Below, piece by piece: positions 17,666 to 26,829 of a stretch of DNA of 58,769 nucleotides (positions are counted from its first letter, which is position 1; the number at the start of each line of letters is the position of its first letter). Under the pieces are notes generated by a model that saw only the letters and a list, made by a program, of their open reading frames with translations, ran no database searches and had not been told where the DNA came from. The DNA is from an uncultured Trichormus sp. (GTDB taxonomy: Bacteria > Cyanobacteriota > Cyanobacteriia > Cyanobacteriales > Nostocaceae), in assembly GCA_936914905.1 (NCBI GenBank), contig CAKZGI010000289.1, positions 1 to 58,769 of the forward strand, read 5' to 3'. The translations under genes and the position numbers were made by a program.

Positions 17666-19396
17666 TTACTTCTTATTTAACATTTTCATTGGCCAAATGA
17701 CGGCTTTTGCTCCTAAGATACGTGAATATATTTTTCTTTCACGACTGTGGATAATGAAATTGACGGTTGCACCAGTATCGGTTTTAGCTATCATTTCACA
17801 GGAAACATAAAATGGTATGTTGAATGGTACGGCTAAATATTGTTCACAGTATGTTAATTGTCCTGGTAAACAAACTTCTTGATAGAAGTGATTTAACCAT
17901 AACCATAGGGTTTGGGTACTCACATCAATTATATAAGGATTGTGCCAGTTGACGGGAAACTGTCCTTGTTGTTGGGCTGTAATTTCCTGCCAACAACATT
18001 CGGCTGTAAGTTTCTCTGGGCTAATGTTTAAAATTCTGCTAACTCCCTGGAAAGCTGGCCCATGAAATAAGGATAAATCGCCATTTTGATAAAATCCTTT
18101 ACCTGTGGTGGTGACAATATTATCTTCTCTGAGATCCATTGATTTATAAATGGGTGCTTCTGGCATATTTTTTACCAGTTTAATCAGAGAACTGAAATGA
18201 TAATGAGTTCTACCTTCAGGTGTTTTACTCAATATTTTGGTCTGGAACTCAACAAAGTCACCATCACTTTTAGAAACTTCTCGTATTTCTAGAATATGTT
18301 CATGAGCTAGGGTTGAATTGAAAGTAATTCCCTTCAAAACTTTGAAGTCTTGGCAACTAAAATATCTATAACCAGGATAAATTTCTTCACAACCATTCAC
18401 CATCCATGATTTAGCACAGGTGGCTGGTAATACCGGTGAACCCGCAATTGTATGATCATACAGAAATGGATTTTCTGCTAATGTCATACGCCGTTTGACA
18501 CGATAGCTGCGGAGTTCCGAACCTAAAGGACTAGGTGGTAGTTTCATGGGACTACCAATCACAACTTGGCTATTATTTTGATAGGCTGGGTGCAGTTCAT
18601 TAACTAACATTTGCGTGCCAATTTCTACAGAAATAATATCAATTCCTCTTTCTGCAAATGCTTTTTTTAATTGTGGTGTCACCATGCCACTATCCCAACC
18701 ACCCCAGTTAATTGCCACTACATGACATTGAGGATAGTTTTGCTTAATTTTGTGGGCGGATTTGTTGAGAATTTCATTAGCGATCGCATAATCACTTTGA
18801 CCAATATTCCCATAAAAACCTGTCACAGAAGAAAACAAAACTAAATGCTGTAATTGCTGAGGATTAATACAATTAAGTAAGTTTTGTAATCCTTGTACTT
18901 TGGCAGTGTAAACCTTCTCAAAATCCTCTGATGTTTTCTTTTCAATTAACTTATCAGCTAAGTTACCAGCACCGTGAATAATGCCTGTAATTTGACCAAA
19001 CTTTTGATAAATATTGTTGAGTTTGTCTTGCACAGCGGTTGTATCACTGACATCAACGCTGATATATGCAGCTTTTGCACCTGCTTCTTCAATTGCTGCT
19101 AATGTCTTCTTAATTTCTCGGCTGGAATTAATTTCATGAAATATCTTTTGTATCATGATGGGTGTTGGCTTCTCACCTTGAGAAATGAAATTTTCCATGA
19201 TGCGTTTTTTCAAAGCTGCATCTTCTAAACAATCACAAGTATATTCGGGTTCTGTGGTAATTTCCGAACGACCCAGAAGAATAAACTTACAAGGTTGGTT
19301 TTGTGCTAATTTAATGGTGCATTGAGCAGTGATTCCCTTTGCTCCACCACTGACAAGGAAGACAGATGATGGATTAACTTGAAGTGTTGCTGTCAT
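17666..19396 (-). CDS. Ketoreductase-dehydratase protein of the hgl PKS
   Basis: A 576-residue bimodular protein. Residues ~10-290 are a catalytic PKS ketoreductase: NADP loop SGGAKGITA, LLGRSE, then Ser in LFSSVTGFYGNIGQ, Tyr203 (SDYAIANE) and the downstream Asn. Residues ~295-570 are a hot-dog dehydratase: the PKS-DH signature HxxxGxxxxP is intact at His315 (DHTIAGSPVLP), and GPAFQG appears later. It would reduce the 3-keto group and dehydrate the alcohol; HGLs keep some hydroxyls and saturate other positions, so its use must be selective. The preceding hglE ends in the structural half of a ketoreductase, so the two proteins likely complement each other. In Anabaena nomenclature this may be hglG or hglF. 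Confidence 0.85.
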   Translation of the reverse strand: MTATLQVNPSSVFLVSGGAKGITAQCTIKLAQNQPCKFILLGRSEITTEPEYTCDCLEDAALKKRIMENFISQGEKPTPIMIQKIFHEINSSREIKKTLAAIEEAGAKAAYISVDVSDTTAVQDKLNNIYQKFGQITGIIHGAGNLADKLIEKKTSEDFEKVYTAKVQGLQNLLNCINPQQLQHLVLFSSVTGFYGNIGQSDYAIANEILNKSAHKIKQNYPQCHVVAINWGGWDSGMVTPQLKKAFAERGIDIISVEIGTQMLVNELHPAYQNNSQVVIGSPMKLPPSPLGSELRSYRVKRRMTLAENPFLYDHTIAGSPVLPATCAKSWMVNGCEEIYPGYRYFSCQDFKVLKGITFNSTLAHEHILEIREVSKSDGDFVEFQTKILSKTPEGRTHYHFSSLIKLVKNMPEAPIYKSMDLREDNIVTTTGKGFYQNGDLSLFHGPAFQGVSRILNISPEKLTAECCWQEITAQQQGQFPVNWHNPYIIDVSTQTLWLWLNHFYQEVCLPGQLTYCEQYLAVPFNIPFYVSCEMIAKTDTGATVNFIIHSRERKIYSRILGAKAVIWPMKMLNKK

Positions 19397-19695
19397 AATT
19401 CCTCAAAAATTCAATTTTGCGAGTGTTGATTAAAAATATAAATTGTGTTTCGTGCAAAGGTACAAAGTTTTAGATTTTAAATTTTCCAATTTATGCCAAT
19501 CAGGCTATGTAAATTTATGATTTACTCATGCAAAGATGCAGAGGCACAGAGAGGAAGATGAGAGTTATTATGGATTTATATCACACCTATAATTACTCCC
19601 TCCCTCGTGGAAGATTACCTATCTTCTTCTTTTCTTCCTTTGCGCCTTTGCTCAAAACACAATTTTTGTATGGTGGGCATTGCCCACCATACAGA
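19397..19695. other. Gap between hglE and the KR-DH gene
   Basis: About 300 bp without a supported gene, unusual in an otherwise compact block. A short G/A-rich stretch (AGATGCAGAGGCACAGAGAG) and its C/T-rich counterpart (about 19600-19655) flank it, and an imperfect TGGTGGGCAT/TGCCCACCAT palindrome (19671-19691) sits just after the hglE stop and could act as a terminator or processing site. Confidence 0.45.
19671..19691. terminator. Hairpin just downstream of hglE
   Basis: ATGGTGGGCA / TGCCCACCAT inverted repeat with almost no loop, immediately after the hglE stop codon on the minus strand. No U tract, so partial termination or an mRNA-stabilising hairpin is as likely as full termination. 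Confidence 0.45.
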
Positions 19696-22600
19696 TTATT
19701 CGGCTGCGGCTATAAGTGTAACTCTTCCTTTGGAGTTATAACCAACTTCACTGATATATCTGTTAGAATCATGCAGTTCTGCAACAATATATTCTGCTGA
19801 TTGGTGCGGGTCTAAGGTTGGGCTTAAATCAATTGCTCTTAAGAAAACTTGTGGCCATTCCCACCTCAAACTTTTGGTTAATCCAAATAATCCTGCACCG
19901 ATAACTCCAAAGTTTTCTGTGTAGTCTAATCCAAATGCACCGTCAAGATGGGCAACTGTACAGAAGCTAACTCTTCCTTCTAAATTAGCGGCTGTGTTGA
20001 GCGATTGCTTGAGATGTTTCGCCATCAAAAATACTTGTTTAACAATCGCTTTTTCTGCTTCTGGATAGGAAGTGGTGAATTGTGGATGTAGGTGAATGAA
20101 TGCCCCAATCTTTCCGTGCTTAGCGGTTATGCTTTGTAATAGTAGTTGCAGATGTTCTTCACTCATGTTTGCCAAGGTGATGCGGGTAACGTCTGCTGGT
20201 AATCGCAATTGTTCTGGAATTAATGATTGGGGGAAACTCAAAAGTACTACTTTCCAACCTTTTTTTATGAGTGCATGAGTTAGTTTGGTGGTGGTGAGGG
20301 AACCATCATCGGTGATTAAACCAATGTGTCCCTCTGGTGGTTTGCATTCCCAAAAATCTGGTCGAGGTAGGGTTTTTAGTTTTACCGGACGACGGGGAAG
20401 ATTTGGGTCTACTATTGGTGGTGGGGTTAAGTCTAACACTTCTGGAACGTGAGAATCTGCTGTTATTTGGTCAAAATCAAGCTTTTTTTTTTCACCTCCC
20501 ACCAGTTTCTGGAGGTAGTTAACTATTTGTCCAATTGTCCGTAGGTCGCCTAGTTCTTCTATATTTGGTTTGGGTAATTTGGGGTATGCTTCTTGCATTC
20601 CTCCCAGAATTTCTACCCGTTTGATGGAGTCGATACCCAGGTCGGCCTCCATGTCCATGTCTAGCTCTAGCATCTCGACTGGGTAGCCTGTTTTTTCACT
20701 GGTGATGTTTAAGAGGGTTTGAGCTAAATAAGCATATTTGTTGCTGTCTTCTGGGGGTTGGGGACTGGGGACTAGGGACTGGGAACTGGGAAGAGGTAAT
20801 TGTTCCACTCCTCCCTCTGCTTTCTTCTCTGTCACCTGTACACTGTCACCTATCACCTGTTGTTGTAGATATTCGACGACTTCACCAATGGTACGTCTTT
20901 CTGCGAGTTCTTCTAGGTTTAGTTTGGGTAGGTCGGGGTATAATTCTTGCAATCCTCCCAAAATTTCTACCCGTTTGATGGAGTCAATACCCAGGTCGGC
21001 TTCCATATCCATATCGAATTCGAGCATTTCGATAGGATAACCTGTTTTTTCGCTGGTGATGTTGAGGATGTTTTTAGCTAGTTCATGAATATTAACTCCA
21101 GAAGTTGTAGGTTCAGGAATTAACGCTATAGGTGCCACTGGTTCAGGTTGCTTTTCTACAACTGGGGCGGGTATTTCTATGACTGGTTCTGCAATTTCAG
21201 GCAGGGGAAGTGCTTCTATTACAGGTGCGATTGTTTGAATTACGGGTTCTATTACGGGTTGGGTTTCTACTATTTTGGCACTTGGAGGAACAACTGTTTC
21301 TGTAATAGTTAGTTCTAGGTTTGGGGGCATGAATTCCCGTAGACTGTTGGTATGTGTCTCAGTAAATTGAGGAGGTATTACAGGTTGAGTTGTTTCTGTA
21401 CCGTCAATTAGTAGAGAATATTCTTGTTGAATTAGTTGGAAAAAGTTTTTGGTGTATTCTACTTGTTCGCGTAGATATTGTTCATGAATGCGGAGGGTTT
21501 CAGCTTGTTGGTTGTGAAACTGCATCATGCTACGCTCGAAGCTTTCCATAACTACTTGTTTGATGTGGGCAGTTTCTGAAGAGTTACTGTTAATAAACAG
21601 GGTATTCTGTTGTTGCATCAGTTGGAAAAATGTTTTGGCATATTCCATTTGATGGTTGAGATATGTGCTGTGAATTTGTAAATTATCGCCTTGGTTATGT
21701 TGAAACTGGTTCAGGAGGTTTTCTAAACTTTCTAGAACCTTTTGGAAGTTGTTATTTTGATCTGATGTTTCCATTTTCGCTCCTAGACGGTCTGCAATCG
21801 CATAACGTGCTGTAGGTAATAATTCTTTGGTTACTTGATTTGAAAAGTTGGCAGGATTCATCTGGGGCTGTTGTGGAGAAGTAATGACAGGTGTTTTTTT
21901 GTGTCCGTTTCCGTTTCCATTTCCGTTATGGCCGTTAGTAGAAGGAGTTACAGGAGTTGTAGGAATTACAGAATTATTAACTTCTAAATTCCCAGATTCC
22001 TGTACTCCTTTAATCTTGTATCCATCTTGTAATGCTTCGGTGAAGGCACTTCTGGTTTTTTCGGAAACGTAGTTAACACCCTTTAATTTGACGTTTAATG
22101 CTTTTTTGGTGGGAGTTGCGGATATAACTGGGGGTAGTTGGTAGGGGTCGAGATTGCTTAAAACCATACCAATGACCCGCAGTTGTACTGCTGCTTCTCG
22201 GAGGGAGCGATCGCTATTTTTCTGTGTGCTGGGATTGAGTGATACGGTAAGATGAGGGCGATCGCCTAAAGTATCTTTGACTAAGTTGGTGAGAATCCGC
22301 TTGGGTCCAAATTCTACGAAGCAGTAACCACCCGCAGCATAGATATTTTCAATCTCTTGTTTAAACAGCACTGAACTAGAAAGGTGTCCTTCCAGAACTC
22401 TTTGAATTCCTGATGGTTCTTGGGGATATTGTTTACCGGTAACATTGCTGAAAACGGGAACTTTAGGATTTTGGAAAGCTACTAAGTTAGTAGCGATCGC
22501 AAATGATTTCTGAGCAAATGCAATTAAAGGTGTATGGAAAGCAGCAGAAACTGGTAACAATACCGCCCCATATCGCAATTCTTGGAACTTTTGCTGGATT

Positions 22601-25026
22601 TTCTTAATTTCACCAGTTGGCCCAGCGAGTACAACCTGTGTGGGAGAATTAAAGTTAGCGATCGCCACCTGGGGAAAATTCCGCAGCACCGCTTCTACTT
22701 TATTAATATCTTCCTTCACCGCTAACATACTACCCGCATCATGGTCTGGGTCTTTCGGTACAGCCATCGCTTGACCTCTAGACTTAACCAAGAACAAGTA
22801 ATCCTCCTCAGTCAGCACTCCTGCAGCCCACAAAGCCGTCAATTCACCAAAACTATGCCCAGCGGCAAAATCTGACTTAAACCCAGCTTGCTGGAAAATA
22901 GAATACAGTCCCGCACTGAACACCCCAATAGCAGGTTGAGCATATTCAGTTCTTTGCAAAGCCGCAATTTGAGCATTTTTCTCCGCTTCTTCAAAAGTCG
23001 GATGGGGGAAAACAATTTCCGAAATTGGCTGCAAATTATCTTTAATTAACAAACCATCCATCTGACTATACAACCGACGCAAAGGAGGGAAATTGATCAC
23101 CGCTTCCCTACCCATTTCTAGGTATTGAGAACCTTGTCCAGAGAACAAGGCCACAACTTTTCCAACCAATTCCATGCCAGAAGCACGGTAATAAATACCT
23201 TGAGGATGTTCCCAAGAAACTGCTGACTGCTTATTCTTCAGCAAATCAATACTAACTTTCAGTAACTTACAAGTTTCTTGCAGATTCTCAGCTACAAACC
23301 CAATTCTGGTAGCAGGTTGAGGAATAGCTACAGACTTCGATTCTTGAACTAATTGAGAGTAATATCTTTCTCGTTCGTTAGATTGCAAATTATTGAGAGT
23401 TGCTTCTAACTTCGTAATCAATTTTGCCGGAGTAGAAGCAAATATTAACACTTCACTCGGTGCATTATGTAAACGATAAGCTTGCTGTTGTTCTGCTTCG
23501 TATTCTTCCAAAACAACATGATAATTAGTACCGCCAAAACCAAAGGAACTTACCCCCGCACGTCTTGGTGCTTCACCTTCTGCACGTATCCAAGGTCTAG
23601 TTTCAGTATTCAAATAAAACGAAGAATTTTGAATATCGAGCTTAGGATTTGGCTCAGTAATATTGATAGTTGGTGGTAAAATCTTGTGATGTAGCGCCAG
23701 AGCAGTTTTAATTAAACTTGCCGCACCTGCTGCCGCTTTGGTATGTCCAATTTGGGATTTTACACTACCCAAAGCAATGTGTTGCTTTTTGTTGTCATTT
23801 TGAGTAAAAAAATCTCGCAAAGATCCAAATTCAGTTGGATCTCCAGCCATCGTTCCTGTACCATGAGCTTCCATCAAACCCACAGTCGCAGGAGAAAAAC
23901 CAGCATCATTGTAAGCACGTTCTAAAGCCTTAACTTGTCCTTCTTTCCGAGGAGCATAAATACTCTTGTAGCGGCCATCGCTAGAAGTGCCAATACCTTT
24001 AATAACGGCATAGATTTTATCACCATCTCTTTCAGCATCTTCGAGACGTTTAAGAACAATCATTCCGATACCTTCACCCAACATCATCCCGTCTGATTTA
24101 GCATCAAAAGGTTTGACGTTATCGCTAGGAGTAACAGCAGGAGTTTTGCTAAAAGAAATGTAAGCCATAATGGAGTTATCTGTATCTACTCCACCAGTCA
24201 GCATCATATCGCTACGATGTTCAACTAGCTCACTAATAGCCATTTTTAAAGCACCGAAAGAACTAGCACAAGCAGCATCAACTACACAGTTAGTACCGCC
24301 AAAATTGAGACGATTGGCAATTCTTCCTGCCACCACATTTGCTAACATTCCAGGGAAAGCATTTTCATCCCATTTGATATAAGCACTTTTAATTTTATCG
24401 ACGATTTTCTGAGTATCTTCGTCAGATAAACCAGTACTTTTGAGAACTTTTTCCCAAATCGGATATTCTAACCTTGCAGATAGAGGTATTCCTAATTGCT
24501 TGGCTTGAGCTACACCTAAAATTACCCCTACATAATCGCGACTAAATTCACGAGCTTCACCATAACCAGCATCTTCCATTGCTTCTTTCGCAACTACCAA
24601 ACTTAACAGTTGCGATACATCCGTAACTTCTAAAATGCTGGGAGGAATACCAAATTCAATCGGGTTAAAATCAACTTCAGGAATAAATCCACCGCGTTTG
24701 CAATAGGTTTTATCTTCTGGTGTTCTGGGGTTAGGGTCGTAGTAATCTTTAACGCTCCAATGGCTCTCAGGAACATCAATAATACAATCAATTTTATTAA
24801 CAATATTCGCCCAATATTGGCGTAAATTTCTGGCTTGTGGTAGTAGAGAAGCCATACCAATAATTGCTATAGGATTTTGTTGGAGTTGTCTGTTAATTTT
24901 GTGAGTCGACATTTGGTTTTCTGATTTCATTTTTTTCTCCTCTATAAACCGAATCAAATCCTTTTCACAACTGTTAATAAGGCTCTCTAACTCTGCCAAG
25001 GCAGTATTAATAGAATCAGCAGACAT
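19696..25026 (-). CDS. hglE: Heterocyst glycolipid polyketide synthase HglE
   Basis: A 1776-residue multidomain PKS resembling PfaA. Domains: ketosynthase ~50-500 with Cys253 (DAACASS), EAHGTGT and QIGHTKAAAG; acyltransferase ~625-930 with GQGSQ and Ser725 in GHSFGE; a linker with two copies of a Q/Y/F-rich helical motif (LxIHxxYLxxQxEYxKxFFQL, ~1130-1220); Pro-rich spacer; two acyl carrier domains with LGIDSIKR at Ser1349 and Ser1467; then ~220 residues of the structural half of a ketoreductase, whose catalytic half is in the next gene. It builds the C26-C32 chain of heterocyst glycolipids. Two starts are possible: ATG 25026, giving a helical docking-like N-terminus, or ATG 24930, which alone has a clear GAGGAG ribosome site. 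The gene is first in the minus-strand block. Confidence 0.93.
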   Translation of the reverse strand: MSADSINTALAELESLINSCEKDLIRFIEEKKMKSENQMSTHKINRQLQQNPIAIIGMASLLPQARNLRQYWANIVNKIDCIIDVPESHWSVKDYYDPNPRTPEDKTYCKRGGFIPEVDFNPIEFGIPPSILEVTDVSQLLSLVVAKEAMEDAGYGEAREFSRDYVGVILGVAQAKQLGIPLSARLEYPIWEKVLKSTGLSDEDTQKIVDKIKSAYIKWDENAFPGMLANVVAGRIANRLNFGGTNCVVDAACASSFGALKMAISELVEHRSDMMLTGGVDTDNSIMAYISFSKTPAVTPSDNVKPFDAKSDGMMLGEGIGMIVLKRLEDAERDGDKIYAVIKGIGTSSDGRYKSIYAPRKEGQVKALERAYNDAGFSPATVGLMEAHGTGTMAGDPTEFGSLRDFFTQNDNKKQHIALGSVKSQIGHTKAAAGAASLIKTALALHHKILPPTINITEPNPKLDIQNSSFYLNTETRPWIRAEGEAPRRAGVSSFGFGGTNYHVVLEEYEAEQQQAYRLHNAPSEVLIFASTPAKLITKLEATLNNLQSNERERYYSQLVQESKSVAIPQPATRIGFVAENLQETCKLLKVSIDLLKNKQSAVSWEHPQGIYYRASGMELVGKVVALFSGQGSQYLEMGREAVINFPPLRRLYSQMDGLLIKDNLQPISEIVFPHPTFEEAEKNAQIAALQRTEYAQPAIGVFSAGLYSIFQQAGFKSDFAAGHSFGELTALWAAGVLTEEDYLFLVKSRGQAMAVPKDPDHDAGSMLAVKEDINKVEAVLRNFPQVAIANFNSPTQVVLAGPTGEIKKIQQKFQELRYGAVLLPVSAAFHTPLIAFAQKSFAIATNLVAFQNPKVPVFSNVTGKQYPQEPSGIQRVLEGHLSSSVLFKQEIENIYAAGGYCFVEFGPKRILTNLVKDTLGDRPHLTVSLNPSTQKNSDRSLREAAVQLRVIGMVLSNLDPYQLPPVISATPTKKALNVKLKGVNYVSEKTRSAFTEALQDGYKIKGVQESGNLEVNNSVIPTTPVTPSTNGHNGNGNGNGHKKTPVITSPQQPQMNPANFSNQVTKELLPTARYAIADRLGAKMETSDQNNNFQKVLESLENLLNQFQHNQGDNLQIHSTYLNHQMEYAKTFFQLMQQQNTLFINSNSSETAHIKQVVMESFERSMMQFHNQQAETLRIHEQYLREQVEYTKNFFQLIQQEYSLLIDGTETTQPVIPPQFTETHTNSLREFMPPNLELTITETVVPPSAKIVETQPVIEPVIQTIAPVIEALPLPEIAEPVIEIPAPVVEKQPEPVAPIALIPEPTTSGVNIHELAKNILNITSEKTGYPIEMLEFDMDMEADLGIDSIKRVEILGGLQELYPDLPKLNLEELAERRTIGEVVEYLQQQVIGDSVQVTEKKAEGGVEQLPLPSSQSLVPSPQPPEDSNKYAYLAQTLLNITSEKTGYPVEMLELDMDMEADLGIDSIKRVEILGGMQEAYPKLPKPNIEELGDLRTIGQIVNYLQKLVGGEKKKLDFDQITADSHVPEVLDLTPPPIVDPNLPRRPVKLKTLPRPDFWECKPPEGHIGLITDDGSLTTTKLTHALIKKGWKVVLLSFPQSLIPEQLRLPADVTRITLANMSEEHLQLLLQSITAKHGKIGAFIHLHPQFTTSYPEAEKAIVKQVFLMAKHLKQSLNTAANLEGRVSFCTVAHLDGAFGLDYTENFGVIGAGLFGLTKSLRWEWPQVFLRAIDLSPTLDPHQSAEYIVAELHDSNRYISEVGYNSKGRVTLIAAAE
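20755..20862 (-). repeat. STRR-like sequence inside hglE inter-ACP linker
   Basis: GACTGGGGACTAGGGACTGGG and, further on, GTCACCTGTACACTGTCACC: heptad-type repeats that normally lie between genes (compare 31970-32028 and 100-125). Here they are in frame and encode the Ser/Pro-rich linker LPLPSSQSLVPSPQPPED between the two carrier domains. Confidence 0.75.
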
Positions 25027-26829
25027 AATGGCATAGAGTAATCTTGAGGACTGTGGATTGTTTAGCTACAGTAATTTCCGTTGCTTAGAAATAATGAAGT
25101 GATCTCTTTTAAGAAACAGTATTTCACGTAGCTGCGTAAGCAATTAAGCTTTTCATCCATCAACACCACACGGTAAATACTACCTTGTTTAAGCATCTAA
25201 ATAATTGGCATTTTTGGTGTTTTCAGGTAATGTGGTAACGCTGTAATAGTGACAAAATACTATACAATGTACGACCCTTGATATTTCGGTAATTGGTCGT
25301 TCTAATTACAAAAATTGGTAAGATATTCTGGGATTTGTTTCGATACTAGATTGGTAAATACAGCAGATTGCAGATCAATGAGGTACAGAATCTAAATTGA
25401 AACCAAGACAGCAAGACAGTTGTACTCCTGACTCCTGACTCCTGTTGTAGTATCCAATGTGCATAGGATATATTTTCAAGAATTGAATCCCAATTCAACA
25501 ATAAAAACTGACGTTTAGACATGAAATCAGAAATAGATTTTTCTCTTGCACATTTTGAACTGTAGCTGGTGTTAATTACAACATCCTGAATCTTATTCAA
25601 TACCATGTTCAGTTTCACTGTTCAGGATAATACATTTTATGGGGTTTGACCAATAAAAGCTGCTAAACTCGTTACAGAAAGAACACTACTTTGAATCAAA
25701 ATTCATGCTATATGAAAAAACACTTAAACTGTTCTAAACACAACGTGGCTGGTTTATAGTATTTTTTCCTTTTGACTTTCAGTTGATTGAGTAATTGCCT
25801 TGCTGCTTTTAAATGTTGAATTAATACAAAGACTAACACAACTTATAGAAATTGAATAGTTCATTTAAAGTAAGTTTAGAGAAAAGATATTTGGATCATC
25901 AACTTACTTTTCAATATGCAATTAATGCAAGCGTATAATCTTAGACTAAATTTCTACAGCAACGTTTTATTGCTTAGGTATAACTGAGTAGTTTTTCCTT
26001 GATTTATTCAGATAAATAAACAGATTTTATAGGTAGGTATAAATCATTAGATATACAATTTATTGCCATGAACATAAATATCTTATTTTCAGATAAACAT
26101 GATAATTTAGCCTCGGTTTTTGATGAATCTATAAGATAACTCAACTTATTAATCGAAATAGTTATTCATAAAGCAAATATTAATTTTTAGGATGTGTTTG
26201 CTTCAACACCAATAGATTAGCCAAGGCTGCATAACCAGGTAAAATGTAAGGAAATTTAGATATTATCAGTTGATAAAGCCTGATTTGATAAGAGAATTAC
26301 AGATTTAATCGTTAAATTATGAGTTGCTAATATAATACCCCAGAGTAAATAGCTCATTTGAGCTAGGTTTATGATTACAAAATTATTTTTTTATGTACAT
26401 CAAAATCAAACTAGCAAATTTAATTTGTTGACAAAATAAAATATTTTTGGCAAGATTGAATTTGAGTTCATCCAGTTTTTTTAGTTGAGTAGATCAACCA
26501 TTCTTCACATCTAGAAATCGAGATTGTGGATTAGTAATTTGGTATTTACCGCTACGTCATCAAATACCCATTCAAGATATAACTGAGGATACCTGAAAGT
26601 AATATCACCCTTAGTTCTGCCCTTGTCATTGTAATCTATAGCCCCTCAATTACGTTCGCTTAAGGAAGTAAAAACGTAATAATTCAGCATTCCATTCAGC
26701 AGTCAGCTAATACCAGATTGTAGCCAATTCATCCGTGTTAATTTGGAGAAAGTGACAACTTTGTAAATAGCTATCCTTGTTAGATTTCAGCCTTATCTAT
26801 TTTGGCTGAATACCTACACTAATATAGCT
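25027..26829. other. 1.8-kb divergent regulatory region hglE / hgdB
   Basis: AT-rich region upstream of both hglE (minus) and hgdB (plus). No convincing gene: the longest frame (25346-25618, minus, 90 codons) runs into GACTCCTGACTCCTG repeat sequence and looks non-genic. Both heterocyst-specific promoters must lie here. I found no clear NtcA site (GTA-N8-TAC) near either gene. A short TTCAGCATTCCATTCAGCAG stretch (about 26682-26701) resembles part of the dispersed repeat. In Anabaena extra genes lie between the two blocks; here they appear lost. Confidence 0.55.

Noticed and set aside
19528-19800. Small plus-strand frame in the hglE/KR-DH gap
   Set aside because: Half lies over the hglE 3' end in antisense; no homology recognised.
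25346-25618. 90-codon minus-strand frame upstream of hglE
   Set aside because: Runs through GACTCCTGACTCCTG repeat DNA, no recognisable family, AT-rich neighbourhood; unlikely to be a gene.
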